Part shown: positions 8,064-16,836 of the stretch, piece by piece
Layout: the number at the start of each line of letters is the position of its first letter
Numbering within the stretch: position 1 is the first letter of the stretch
NCBI GenBank assembly: GCA_025517525.1
Contig: JAOPJZ010000024.1
Coordinates: forward strand, 1 to 51,687
Source: Natronosalvus hydrolyticus
Lineage (GTDB): Archaea; Halobacteriota; Halobacteria; Halobacteriales; Natrialbaceae
Length of the DNA: 51,687 nucleotides
Direction: 5' to 3'
Notes under the pieces: model-generated
What the model saw: the letters and a program-made list of their open reading frames with translations, nothing else
Told to the model about the DNA's origin: nothing
The model's database searches: none
Program-made: the position numbers and the translations under genes

Positions 8064-10373
8064 TTATCGACGCCGGGCCAGTAGCGCAATCGAGAGAAGG
8101 GCCACGAGCGCACCGATCGCCGTAAACCCTGGCTGACCGTCGACGTCATCGCCGAGTCGCAGTTCCTCGTTTACGTTTCCTGCAGGCGCGCCGTCGTCAT
8201 CCGCAGTAATTTCGAGGGTCTCCTCGTGTGTCGATTCACCCGCGGTGACGACGACCTCGTACGCACCGGGGTCGAGATCCTCGGGTACCTCGAGCGTCAC
8301 GGTGCGTTCTTCCCCGGCCTCGAGTGTCAGGTCGGTTTCGTCAGCCAGTTCCCCATCGAACTCCAGGGAAACGTCGACGCTTCTAGCTTCGACACCGTGG
8401 TTCTCGAGTGTGACTTCCGTATTCCCTTCGACGGGATGGCTACTCGGATGGGTCACCGACGAAATCTCGATGGTCGCCTCTTCGTCGTCCGCTTCATCGA
8501 CGACATCCGCAGTATCATCCACGTCGTCTACACCGGCATCAGTATCGTCGACATCGTCGGCTGGCGTATCTGCCTCGAGGACTTCTATCCCAATGAGGAC
8601 TTCTTCACCGGGCGGGCCGACGATGATGTCGTAAACTCCGGGTGAGACGTCAGCAGTGGTCTCGAATGTAACCCGCTGGGATTCGCCACTCTCCAGTGAG
8701 ATGACGCGCTCCTCGACGAGATCACCGTCGAACACGCCGACCACCGGCGTCTCTCCTGCGCCGGAACCCTCGTTAACGATGGTCGCCTCGAAGGTGAACG
8801 TTTCACCCTCGGTGACGGTCGAGGGCACATAGAGGTCATCGATAGCGAAGGCGGGCGCCCCGTCAGTTTCCTCCTGAACAGTAACCGTGTCCTCGATGTA
8901 TTCATCCGGAGTGACGATGGCGTATGGCTCCTCGCCAGTTCCCTCGAGTTCGACATCCCAGGAGACCTGTCTCGTTTCACCACCCTCGAGATCGATCTCC
9001 TGTGGATATTCGCCGTACTGAGTAACCAGGAAAACGGTGTCAGAAACCGCAGTGTCTCCCGGATTGGTGAACGTCGCAGCAGGGGTAAACGGTTCGTCGA
9101 TTACTATCGACGTTGGAGCGTTTACCGATTCGATTTCGATCGAACCGGGCGTCTCTACAGCATCGTCCTCAACGGGAACGACTCGCTGGTCGACGAGTTC
9201 GTCACCGACGCTCAGCTCGGCCTCGAGTTCGTCACCCGCCTCGAGATCGTCGAATCCGAGCGGGATCGAAATCGAGCCATCCGATCGGACCTCACCCTCG
9301 AGTCGCTCGATGGACGTCGGGCCGACGACGCGAGCGTCGACTGTGGTTCCGGGAGCGAGCGTACTCTGGCCCTCGAGTGTTGTTGTACCTGTTGCCGACA
9401 CCGACTCGCTGGTGATCGTGATGTCCGGGTCGACGATTTCGAAGGTGGTCTCGACGCGCTCTTCACCACTTTCGACGTACGGGTTTTCTTCTGAGAGCGT
9501 GAACGTAGCTTCGTACTCGCCCGGTTCGACCCCCGCCTGAGAGGTATCGATGCCGACGTAGAATCGGCCGGCATCGGGATCGTATTCGAACGGGGCATCG
9601 CTAATATCTATTTCGACCGGGTCATCGTACGGCCCCGCGTCCGCTTGCACAACGGTCAGCGATGCACCTTCTGTCCCAGTCGCCAGGTCGTCCGCTCCGG
9701 AAAGGAACCCGCTCAGGCCAGTCGCCTGCACACCGACGTACGCCGGGTCACCGGTAGCAACGACGTCTCGAACAGTGAGAGTGGACTCGAGGTCGTCGAA
9801 CCCGGACGGCGATTCGGATTGGGGATGGGTCAGGACGGCGATATCGTCCGTCGAACGTTCGAGTAGCTCAATAGAGCTGATATCCTGAATCCCATCGTCA
9901 GTATATGCTTCGAGTAATATTTCTCCTGGATCATCATCATCATCTCCTGCCGGTTGCAACGGAATCGGAAGATCGTTCGATCTGGAGGCCTCGAGTATCG
10001 TCGTACCGTCGCCGCCGGTGTACACATCGGAGGCAGGAGTGCCATCCCATCCACCGGCACGATACGTGTCCATGATGATTTCGACGGTGCCACCGCTCGA
10101 GGTGCTCGCAACGACCTCCGCTTCGTAGCCATAGTCAGGGTCGCCGATCTCGAGCGTGACCTGGTCGACACCAGCGGCCAGATCGATCTCGATGACGACC
10201 TCATCGCCCTGGATTTGTGTGTAGGTGCTGGAATCGAACGTGGCCTCGACGTTCTGGGTGCTCGAAGCGTTTCCGGCCGTGGCCCCACCAAGCGCAGTGC
10301 CAGCACCGATCCCAGCCAGTGCGGTGAGTACGACGACGGCAACCGTCACCCCGGTTCGTAGTGTGTCCCCCAT
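8064..10373 (-). CDS. Secreted PGF-CTERM surface protein with CARDB-like repeats
   Basis: This 769-residue acidic cell-surface protein begins with a signal peptide (TGVTVAVVVLTALAGIGAGTA, residues 7-27). Its C-terminus has PGF (in DGQPGFTAIGALVALL), a single membrane helix and an Arg cluster, the tripartite PGF-CTERM signal processed by archaeosortase A and coupled to lipid attachment. Between them are several immunoglobulin-like beta domains. At least three in the second half resemble CARDB domains (phrases such as VTLENHGVEARSVDVSLEFDG and a spacing of LEAGEERTVTLEV). An acidic linker rich in Asp and Thr-Ala-Asp repeats (about 615-660) precedes the last domain. It starts 6 nt after the stop of the zinc-ribbon gene, so the two are probably co-transcribed. 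The ligand or role is unknown. Confidence 0.9.
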   Translation of the reverse strand: MGDTLRTGVTVAVVVLTALAGIGAGTALGGATAGNASSTQNVEATFDSSTYTQIQGDEVVIEIDLAAGVDQVTLEIGDPDYGYEAEVVASTSSGGTVEIIMDTYRAGGWDGTPASDVYTGGDGTTILEASRSNDLPIPLQPAGDDDDDPGEILLEAYTDDGIQDISSIELLERSTDDIAVLTHPQSESPSGFDDLESTLTVRDVVATGDPAYVGVQATGLSGFLSGADDLATGTEGASLTVVQADAGPYDDPVEIDISDAPFEYDPDAGRFYVGIDTSQAGVEPGEYEATFTLSEENPYVESGEERVETTFEIVDPDITITSESVSATGTTTLEGQSTLAPGTTVDARVVGPTSIERLEGEVRSDGSISIPLGFDDLEAGDELEAELSVGDELVDQRVVPVEDDAVETPGSIEIESVNAPTSIVIDEPFTPAATFTNPGDTAVSDTVFLVTQYGEYPQEIDLEGGETRQVSWDVELEGTGEEPYAIVTPDEYIEDTVTVQEETDGAPAFAIDDLYVPSTVTEGETFTFEATIVNEGSGAGETPVVGVFDGDLVEERVISLESGESQRVTFETTADVSPGVYDIIVGPPGEEVLIGIEVLEADTPADDVDDTDAGVDDVDDTADVVDEADDEEATIEISSVTHPSSHPVEGNTEVTLENHGVEARSVDVSLEFDGELADETDLTLEAGEERTVTLEVPEDLDPGAYEVVVTAGESTHEETLEITADDDGAPAGNVNEELRLGDDVDGQPGFTAIGALVALLSIALLARRR

Positions 10374-10379
10374 CAGCTG

Positions 10380-12545
10380 TTACTCACCCGATTTCGGCTT
10401 CTCGAAGCGCGGCGGGGAACGCTCCCGCTGGCTCTGGGTTTCCCCCTCAGTCTCGTCCGCAGTACTCGGTTGTTCTCGTTGCGGACCTGCCTGCGCGCTC
10501 GAGGGGTGCCCGCGCTCCGGAGATTGTGCCTTTTGGTCCCCTGAGCGTCCGCTGCGTTCTGGTGGTCGTGTCTGTGTCGGTTGTGCTGGTTGCTGCGTGG
10601 ATACCACAGCGCCCTCGTTTGAACTGTCATCCGCTGTGAAGAGATAACTGCCTGCAGCACCGCCAATTCCGCCAGCCACCGCACCGAACAGCACGGCGTT
10701 GATCGCCGTTGCCTCGAGGCCGGGCTGAACCGAAAGCCCGTCACCACCGAATCCGATGACGAACGTCGACGCGACCGCCACAGCCCCAAAGCCAACCGCG
10801 ACTGCGCCGCCCGCAATAGCACCGTCTGCCAACTCGAGTGGGACATCTCGCTCTTTCGAAACGAGAAGGACGGTGACCACACCCGCAGCCGCTAGCACGA
10901 GTAACACGGCGACGGTATACAGCGACGTCGTGAGAAACGCATCGACTGCGGCGAAGGGATCGATGCTCGAGGACATCTCCTGAACGCTAGCGGTGCTATC
11001 GACTCCTAAGCCGATATCGAGACTACCGTAAAGCATCCAGAGAACGAACTCCCAGACGCTCATCTCGATCGGGGCGTTGAGCCCGTATTCGCTTCCCGGC
11101 ACGCTCACGCCTGACGTTGGTACCAGATCGCCGACGGATGCCTCCACATCCGAGAGGGCCAGGAAATCGATAACCAGGGCGAGGTACGTCGCCAGATACG
11201 ACACGCCAAAAGCACCGATGCCGACGATAGCGCCGGTAACCGCGGGGTGCCTGTCATCATCGTCAGCGGCGGTATCTGTCGTGTCGGGGCTCGAAGACGT
11301 CTGTGTCGGTGTCGACCCAGCGGATTGGGGCGGCGTGTCGCGTTTTTGTTGTGCCCCACCTGCTGATTGCTGGGTCTTCGAAGGCTCCTCACCCGGCCGA
11401 GCAAACCGTGGCGTCGAGCGCTCTCCTGGCTGTGGTTCTGCCGCCCGCTCGGGGGGCTGTGCAGGCCCCTGTGGTGGTCGTCTCTCACTCGAGTCGATTG
11501 ATTCGTTACTGGTCTCTCTGGCCCCCGATGGTGTCTCCTGTGCTGGTTGAGATGGCTCCAAATCGGCGTTATCCTCAGGGCCAGTAGTCCGTGCCTGTTC
11601 GCTCGGTTCCGGACCCTGATCGGCTCTCGTCGGTTGCTCGGGTTCCTCAACCGCCGGCTGGGTAGCATATCCATCGCGACTTTCACCATGCTGTTCTGAC
11701 TCCGCTACGTCAGTACCAGTCCCCGTGTTCGTGTCTTCACTGGAGTCCCCGTTTTCAGCGTCAGCTGTTTCATTCTCACTCGAGTTCGATTCTTCGTCGA
11801 CGACCCATTGTGGTCGTTCATCCGACGCTGCGGCTCCGATCGGCTCTTTCGCATCCTGTGCCACCGATTCCGTGTCGTCCAGCCCCTCGCCATCGGCTTC
11901 TCCTTCACTGGCATCGTCCGGCGGTGTTTCTTCGAGATCACTCGAGGAAGCTCCATCTTCATCACTCGAGGAAATCTCGTCCGCGCCACTCGAAGAATCG
12001 TTATACGTAAACCTCGGGCCGGAGCTGTTTGTTTCGCTTTCGTCAGTATCGTCCTCAGGTGTCGTCTCTGCCGTGGGTTCGGCAGCCTCAGCGCTGGCCG
12101 AGTCACCAGTGGAATCGGTACCTTCGTCTCCTGTCGACGCTGCATCCCTGTCAGGACTCGAAGTCGTCACCGTCGTTGCATCCGTTGATACCGATTCCTC
12201 TTCCGGTTCTGGCTCGGTAGTTGTCTCCGATTCGAGTTCTGGCTCGGTAGGCGCATCCTCTTCCAGTTCAGGTTCCGTTGGTTCTTCAACTTGTGAGCTC
12301 GTTTCTTCGACAGATTCCGGCTCGGTTCCGGCATCTCCCGAAGACGTCGACTCGGTGTCAGTGTCGACTGCAGAGCGACCTTGATTCTCGCCCTCAGCGG
12401 ATGACTCGCCTTCGATCGGCATCTCCCCATCTTCTGTGCCCCCATCGTCGCTGCCATCCTGCAGAACCGACAGATCGGCTCCACATTCCGGACAGAAATT
12501 CGCTTGCTCGGGAATCTCCTCCCCGCAGGCGAAACAGAACTTCAT
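10380..12545 (-). CDS. Zinc-ribbon membrane protein with long acidic linker
   Basis: The 721-residue product begins MKFCFACGEEIP and carries one zinc ribbon (CFACGE...CPECG, residues 4-24). A very long Ser/Thr/Glu/Asp-rich linker follows (about 25-430, with (T)EPEP(E)-type repeats). About five hydrophobic helices follow between roughly 440 and 650 (for example VGIGAFGVSYLATYLALVI and LYTVAVLLVLAAAGVVTVLL), and the tail is Gln/Pro/Arg-rich. The ribbon is probably cytoplasmic. A shorter protein at 28172-28930 has the same ribbon-linker-helices plan. I start at 12545, because the ATG at 12605 adds 20 hydrophobic residues unlike the family and an AT-rich box (12563-12572) lies just upstream of 12545. 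No function is known to me; the downstream surface protein suggests a cell-envelope role. Confidence 0.8.
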   Translation of the reverse strand: MKFCFACGEEIPEQANFCPECGADLSVLQDGSDDGGTEDGEMPIEGESSAEGENQGRSAVDTDTESTSSGDAGTEPESVEETSSQVEEPTEPELEEDAPTEPELESETTTEPEPEEESVSTDATTVTTSSPDRDAASTGDEGTDSTGDSASAEAAEPTAETTPEDDTDESETNSSGPRFTYNDSSSGADEISSSDEDGASSSDLEETPPDDASEGEADGEGLDDTESVAQDAKEPIGAAASDERPQWVVDEESNSSENETADAENGDSSEDTNTGTGTDVAESEQHGESRDGYATQPAVEEPEQPTRADQGPEPSEQARTTGPEDNADLEPSQPAQETPSGARETSNESIDSSERRPPQGPAQPPERAAEPQPGERSTPRFARPGEEPSKTQQSAGGAQQKRDTPPQSAGSTPTQTSSSPDTTDTAADDDDRHPAVTGAIVGIGAFGVSYLATYLALVIDFLALSDVEASVGDLVPTSGVSVPGSEYGLNAPIEMSVWEFVLWMLYGSLDIGLGVDSTASVQEMSSSIDPFAAVDAFLTTSLYTVAVLLVLAAAGVVTVLLVSKERDVPLELADGAIAGGAVAVGFGAVAVASTFVIGFGGDGLSVQPGLEATAINAVLFGAVAGGIGGAAGSYLFTADDSSNEGAVVSTQQPAQPTQTRPPERSGRSGDQKAQSPERGHPSSAQAGPQREQPSTADETEGETQSQRERSPPRFEKPKSGE

Positions 12546-12562
12546 ACAGGATTGATTGGATA

Positions 12563-12572
12563 TTATATTGAT
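12563..12572 (-). promoter_or_regulatory. AT-rich TATA-like box for the zinc-ribbon gene
   Basis: The minus strand reads CAATATAATATCC through this region, about 20-28 nt before the ATG at 12545. It is the only such box in the surrounding GC-rich sequence and supports the chosen start. Confidence 0.5.
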
Positions 12573-12690
12573 AAAGATTGTGACCGGTTCGTGAGACAAG
12601 ATCAAATGTTACCGGGAAAATATGTCTACCGGTCGTTCCAAACGGTAAAATGAACAAAATCGATGGCAGTTCGACAATCCCTCATGGGAC

Positions 12691-12756
12691 TGCTGTCGTC
12701 GCTTCCCGTTCAGCGACCACTCCCTTTTGTCGCTGACCGGTACACAGTGACAACAA
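12691..12756. repeat. Palindromic repeat, copy 1
   Basis: This is one of three related elements of about 65 bp (also at 43913-43976 and 46529-46592). The head TGCTGTCGTCGCTTCCCGTT and the following CAGCGA pair imperfectly with the tail TCGCTGACCGGTACACAGTG followed by ACAACA. The core TCAGCGA/TCGCTGA is fully paired, and the loop is about 13 nt. It lies in the divergent gap between the zinc-ribbon gene and cimA. Confidence 0.7.
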
Positions 12757-12842
12757 TCACTTTCATGACAGTGAAGGAGTGTGTGGCAGGTAGTGCCGAT
12801 ACCGGCGTCCTTAATGACCGGTAGTCCCACCATCGAGTTACA

Positions 12843-12932
12843 ATGGCACGAGACACACTCTCAACGCCGGCGTCCGAGGATAGAGGAAGTCGGGGCAACC
12901 CGGCTGGGCGTGAAATTCTCCGCCAGCACTAA
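12843..12932 (+). CDS. Possible 29-residue leader ORF before cimA
   Basis: The ATG at 12843 opens a 29-codon frame (MARDTLSTPASEDRG...REILRQH) that ends with TAA at 12930-12932, 100 nt before my chosen start of cimA. A TTAATG box at 12811-12816 lies about 30 nt upstream, the spacing of leaderless haloarchaeal genes, so transcription may begin at or just before this ATG. It is not rich in Leu, Ile or Val, so it is not a classical branched-chain attenuator. It may be a real small protein, a regulatory upstream ORF, or chance. Confidence 0.35.
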   Translation: MARDTLSTPASEDRGSRGNPAGREILRQH

Positions 12933-13032
12933 CTCCCGGACTCGAGCCGATACCGACGTCGATACCGTTTTCGAAGCCAACTATACAGACTCTCGCCTTC
13001 GAGCCGATGGTGGGCAGGCTGTAGGTGACACC

Positions 13033-14517
13033 GTGAAATTACTAGATACAACACTCCGCGACGGTGAGCAAGCGCCAGGCGTTTCGCTCTCCCCAGACGA
13101 AAAGGTCGAGATCGCCCGTGCCCTCGAGCGCACCGGCGTCTCCGTAATCGAAGCCGGCAGCGCCTGTACGGGCGCTGGCGAACGTGAGGCGATCTCCAGG
13201 GTAACCGACCTCGAACTCGACGCCCGCGTGACGAGTTTCTGCAGAGGTATCCACACGGATATCGACCTCGCCCTCGAGTGTGACGTCGACGGTATCCACC
13301 TCGTCGTCCCCTCGAGTGACCGCCACGTCGAAGGGAAAGTCGGCAGTACGCGCGAGGACAACCTCGAACGAACGGCTGAACTCGTCGAATACGCCAAATC
13401 CCACGGGCTCTGGGTCGAAGTCATCGGCGAGGACGGCTCTCGTGCCGATCTCGACTATCTCGAAGCCCTGATGGCAACCGCACTCGATGCCGGCGCGGAC
13501 CGCACCTGCTTTGCTGACACGGTCGGGCACACCGGCCCCGAACGAACGGCCGAAGTCGTCGGCCGCCTGGCCGAACTCGGTCCCGTGAGCGCACACACGC
13601 ACGACGATCTCGGTCTCGGCGTCGCCAACGCTTTGGCCGCCGTCGACGCCGGCGCAGACCTGGTCCACTGTACCGTCAACGGCCTCGGCGAACGCGCCGG
13701 AAACGTCGCCCTCGAGGAAGTCGCCATCGCACTCTCGCACGTCTACGATATCGACACCGTGGACCTCACCCAGTTGTACGACCTCGCGCAACTCGTGGCT
13801 CGAGCGACCGGCGTCGAACTCCCACCGAACAAGGCCGTCGTTGGCCAGAACGCCTTCACCCACGAGAGCGGTATCCACACCGACGGGACGCTCAAAGACG
13901 ACAAGATGTACGAGCCATACCCGCCGGAAACCGTTGGCCGTGAGCGACGACTGGCCCTCGGCAAACACACCGGTCGCGCCGGTGTTCGGGCCGCACTCGA
14001 GGAACACGACGTCGAGGTGTCAGAAGATGCGGTCGCAGAGATCGCAAACCGAGTAACCGAACTCGGTGATCGCGGCCGGCGAGTCACCGACGCTGACCTC
14101 CTCGCAATCGCCGAAGACGTTACCGGAGCAGATCGCGAGCGAACGGTCGAACTGCTCGACCTGAACGCCATCAGCGGTGGCTCGGTCCCAACGGCGAGCG
14201 TTCGGTTGCTCGTCGCCGGCGACGAACGCGTCGCATCCGGGACCGGTTCGGGCCCCGTCGACGCAGCTGTCTCAGCCGTCCGCGCCGCACTTGGTTCGGG
14301 CGCCGATGCCGAACTCGAGGCCTATCACGTCGACGCCGTCACCGGTGGCACAGACGCTCTCGTCACTGTCGAAGTTACGATGTCTCGAGACGACCGAAGC
14401 GTCACCGTTGCCCGAAGCGAGGCTGACATTACCCGCGCCAGCGTCGAGGCGATGGTCGACGCACTCGACCGCTTGCTCGAGGCAGACGCCCAGGCGTTTG
14501 CCCCGGCCGACGACTGA
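13033..14517 (+). CDS. cimA: (R)-citramalate synthase / 2-isopropylmalate synthase family enzyme
   Basis: This enzyme condenses acetyl-CoA with a 2-oxo acid, probably pyruvate, giving citramalate for isoleucine synthesis, or 2-oxoisovalerate, giving isopropylmalate for leucine. The HMGL-like barrel shows LLDTTLRDGEQAPGV at the very start, AHTHDDLGLGVANALAAV (metal-binding His) and VNGLGERAGN. The C-terminal LeuA regulatory domain includes GSGPVDAAVSAVRAAL. I choose the GTG at 13033 because family members begin just before LLDTTLRDG. The in-frame ATG at 12781 would add 84 residues of poor composition that overlap a promoter box and a short ORF. The 494-residue length is normal. The short N-terminus favours CimA over LeuA, but substrate choice cannot be read from sequence. 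No ilv or leu genes are adjacent. Confidence 0.88.
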   Translation: MKLLDTTLRDGEQAPGVSLSPDEKVEIARALERTGVSVIEAGSACTGAGEREAISRVTDLELDARVTSFCRGIHTDIDLALECDVDGIHLVVPSSDRHVEGKVGSTREDNLERTAELVEYAKSHGLWVEVIGEDGSRADLDYLEALMATALDAGADRTCFADTVGHTGPERTAEVVGRLAELGPVSAHTHDDLGLGVANALAAVDAGADLVHCTVNGLGERAGNVALEEVAIALSHVYDIDTVDLTQLYDLAQLVARATGVELPPNKAVVGQNAFTHESGIHTDGTLKDDKMYEPYPPETVGRERRLALGKHTGRAGVRAALEEHDVEVSEDAVAEIANRVTELGDRGRRVTDADLLAIAEDVTGADRERTVELLDLNAISGGSVPTASVRLLVAGDERVASGTGSGPVDAAVSAVRAALGSGADAELEAYHVDAVTGGTDALVTVEVTMSRDDRSVTVARSEADITRASVEAMVDALDRLLEADAQAFAPADD

Positions 14518-14606
14518 TAGGGGCTGTGTAGCCTCACTCCCATTTTGCGACTGGCGGTAAATAGCAGACGTACCTCGAGTGGGCGTTCAAAAAACCGTTT
14601 CCACAG

Positions 14607-14828
14607 CTATTCCCTTTCGTCTTCGATACCCTCGAATCCGTGGGTTCGAGTGATTACGTTCCCCGGACCGAGACCGTATAGCCCGGCGAGAAAGAGGGCT
14701 AGCACCACTACTGCTACTCTCGCCCCATCACCGAGTGTGGTCGGTATCGCTGGCTCGAGCGTCGTGGCCATCACGATAGCGACCGCAAGCCAGAGGAGCG
14801 TCAGTACGGTTCGTTGACGACTGTCCAT
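14607..14828 (-). CDS. Small two-helix membrane protein
   Basis: A 73-residue protein with an N-terminal MDSRQR cap and two hydrophobic helices (about 7-28, VLTLLWLAVAIVMATTL, and 37-55, ARVAVVVLALFLAGLYGLG), then an acidic tail ending in EGIEDERE. I do not recognise a family. It is divergent from the next small membrane gene (start 14886), so the two may share a control region of about 57 bp. Confidence 0.68.
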   Translation of the reverse strand: MDSRQRTVLTLLWLAVAIVMATTLEPAIPTTLGDGARVAVVVLALFLAGLYGLGPGNVITRTHGFEGIEDERE

Positions 14829-14885
14829 ACGGTGGCTTCTAGCTGAATGTATAAGACTGATACGTCTGGCGTTCGGAGTTCACGT

Positions 14886-15086
14886 ATGACCGAATGGCTC
14901 CGAATCGGCGGGCTTGCCCTGCTGGCGCTTATCGCACTCTGGGTCGTCCTCGAGATCGTGTCGCTGGTGCTTGGCTTTCTCACCTGGGCCATTAGCCTCC
15001 TCGTCTCGATCGTGGTCGTCGCCCTGTTGCTGGCTGGGGCTTACTATCTGCTGACCGACGTTCTCGGTGTAGACCTCGGGATCTGA
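14886..15086 (+). CDS. Small hydrophobic membrane protein
   Basis: A 66-residue protein, MTEWLRIGG then an almost unbroken hydrophobic stretch (residues 8-55) that would form two membrane helices, ending in DVLGVDLGI. Many haloarchaeal genomes carry such short uncharacterised membrane proteins. The ATG at 14886 follows GTTCACGT; an upstream ATG at 14847 would add 13 polar residues and overlaps the promoter gap. Confidence 0.7.
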   Translation: MTEWLRIGGLALLALIALWVVLEIVSLVLGFLTWAISLLVSIVVVALLLAGAYYLLTDVLGVDLGI

Positions 15087-15180
15087 TCGCTCGAGTGCTG
15101 TGTCCAGTCTGTTTCAAATCCCATTTTCCACATCCGACGACAATCAGCACGCCCTGTCTACATTGTTGAATCGGAAGAAC

Positions 15181-15199
15181 GCCGAGAGGAGATTTGAAC
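15181..15199 (-). repeat. Partial copy of the tRNA-Ser 3' end
   Basis: GCCGAGAGGAGATTTGAAC here matches GCCGAGAGGGAGATTTGAAC at 15321-15340, the 3' acceptor and T-arm end of tRNA-Ser, with one base deleted. The copies are in the same orientation, 140 bp apart. Such duplications typically mark attachment sites of integrated elements; the DNA between is too short to be one now. Confidence 0.65.
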
Positions 15200-15320
15200 C
15201 ACGGAAAAACGCTTTCGCTCGCTGTGCTCACGAACTTCCACCACCCTGATTCAAATTCCGCTGATCATCGTTTCCGACGACAGATCGCTCGCTTCGCTCA
15301 TCGTTTTGTGGTCGGAAAAC

Positions 15321-15404
15321 GCCGAGAGGGAGATTTGAACTCCCGTGTCCGTGGGGACAGCAGATTTCGAATCTGCCGCCTTGGCCGGGCTAGGCTATCT
15401 CGGC
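15321..15404 (-). tRNA. tRNA-Ser (anticodon CGA)
   Basis: The minus strand gives an 84-nt cloverleaf. The acceptor arms GCCGAGA and TCTCGGC pair fully. The anticodon stem GCAGA/TCTGC encloses the loop TTCGAAA with anticodon CGA (reads UCG Ser). A long variable arm (TGTCCCCACGGACA) is typical of tRNA-Ser, and the T-arm reads GGGAGTTCAAATCTCCC. No CCA is encoded. The 3' end is partly duplicated at 15181-15199. Confidence 0.95.
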
Positions 15405-15549
15405 TCGTTTCGTAATAGCCGGGTGATGATTTTAGCCGTTTCGGTTCGTCGCCTCCGTGTGGGTAACCCACGTAGCCGAGTGAACTCGAGGAGGTCCGTA
15501 GGTCAGCGCGACACGATTTCGCCCTAAACGTGACAGAAACAGAAGAAAT

Positions 15550-16527
15550 ATGGCTGGCCATCTCGAGTCACCGCCCATGGACGTCACTCAGGCGAGTGAG
15601 GAGTGTGAAGCGGTCCTCGATGCCATCAGCGAAGCGGTTATCTCCGAACGAGAATTCCTCGAGACCGTGTTACTGGGCGTCGTCGGCCGTGGACACGTCC
15701 TCCTGGAAGAAGTGCCCGGAACCGGGAAAACGCTAACTGCCCGCAGTTTTGCCAACGCACTCGGCCTCTCGTTCTCTCGTATTCAGTTCACACCCGATCT
15801 GTTACCCGCCGACGTCACCGGAACGCACATTTTCAACGAACAGGATCGGTCGTTCGAGTTCAACGAAGGGCCGATTTTCGCCAACATCGTCCTCGCCGAC
15901 GAAATCAATCGTGCGCCGCCGAAAACCCAGGCCGCGCTGCTCGAGGCGATGGAAGAAGGCCAGGTGACGACCGATGGCGAAACGCGTCAGCTCCCGCAAC
16001 CGTTTTTCGTTATCGCGACGCAGAACCCGGTCGAACAGGAAGGCACCTTCCCGCTGCCCGAAGCACAGGTCGACCGATTCCTCGTCAAAACCTCGATGGG
16101 GTATCCTGACGAACCGGGCGAAATTGAACTCCTCAGACGTCGTGCGGCCCGCAACGAAATGAGCCCGAGCGTCGACACCGTGTTCGAACCCGAACACGTC
16201 AAAGCCCTTCGGCAGGTCCCCGAATCCATCACCGTCGATGAGGACCTCCTCGAGTACGTCGTCGCACTGGCTCGAGAGACCCGAAACGATGGTCGCGTCT
16301 CCGTCGGCGTCTCTCCCCGTGGGACCCAGCGTTTGTTCGAAGCCGCTCGAGCCTACGCGACCATCGCGGGTCGCGAGTACGTCACGCCGGACGACATCAA
16401 ACGCGTTGCCCAGCCGGTGATGGCCCACCGACTCGTCTTGACGCCGGATGCGACGGTAAACGAGGTCCAAAAATCCCAGATCGTCGACGCCGTGCTCGAT
16501 TCGGTACCGGTACCGACCGTCGATTGA
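15550..16527 (+). CDS. MoxR-type AAA+ ATPase
   Basis: A 325-residue MoxR-family ATPase, thought to act as a chaperone in assembling or activating protein complexes. It shows Walker A (EEVPGTGKTLTARSFA, about 54-70), Walker B (NIVLADEINRAPPKTQAALLEAMEE), the sensor IATQNPVEQEGTFPLPEAQVDRF, and a C-terminal lid with SPRGTQRLFEAARAYA. MoxR genes often sit before DUF58 and von Willebrand-factor genes; none is seen here, so its substrate is unknown. The start is ATG 15550, with an alternative at 15577 (MDVTQASEE) that matches many homologues better. Confidence 0.93.
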   Translation: MAGHLESPPMDVTQASEECEAVLDAISEAVISEREFLETVLLGVVGRGHVLLEEVPGTGKTLTARSFANALGLSFSRIQFTPDLLPADVTGTHIFNEQDRSFEFNEGPIFANIVLADEINRAPPKTQAALLEAMEEGQVTTDGETRQLPQPFFVIATQNPVEQEGTFPLPEAQVDRFLVKTSMGYPDEPGEIELLRRRAARNEMSPSVDTVFEPEHVKALRQVPESITVDEDLLEYVVALARETRNDGRVSVGVSPRGTQRLFEAARAYATIAGREYVTPDDIKRVAQPVMAHRLVLTPDATVNEVQKSQIVDAVLDSVPVPTVD

Positions 16528-16836
16528 GAGGGGTGTTTTGGTCACCAACTGCGGTTTGTCGTCACCTTCTGGCGTTCTGTCCCGACAGTCCGACATGCGG
16601 TATTCCAGCCCATAGCGGGCAGCGGGTGCCAGAGAATCCACGTCGAGTTTCGAGGGAGCGACCGCGAAATGCCTCGAGCGAGCGCCATCGGTTGGTCGAT
16701 GTGTCGCGAACGGACGTGCGATAGGTGACGCATTCAGTTTTCCTGTCGGAAATCTCTATGTGTGGCGAGAGGGTAGCTAGTCTGGTGGTTGGTAACATTG
16801 GTCACAGACGCCAACCATCAAATACCGGTGAGAGAC
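16528..16836. other. Intergenic stretch
   Basis: About 310 bp between moxR and the DUF1059 gene. I see no convincing gene or repeat. Short frames here are Arg/Pro/Ser-rich shadows. Confidence 0.4.
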
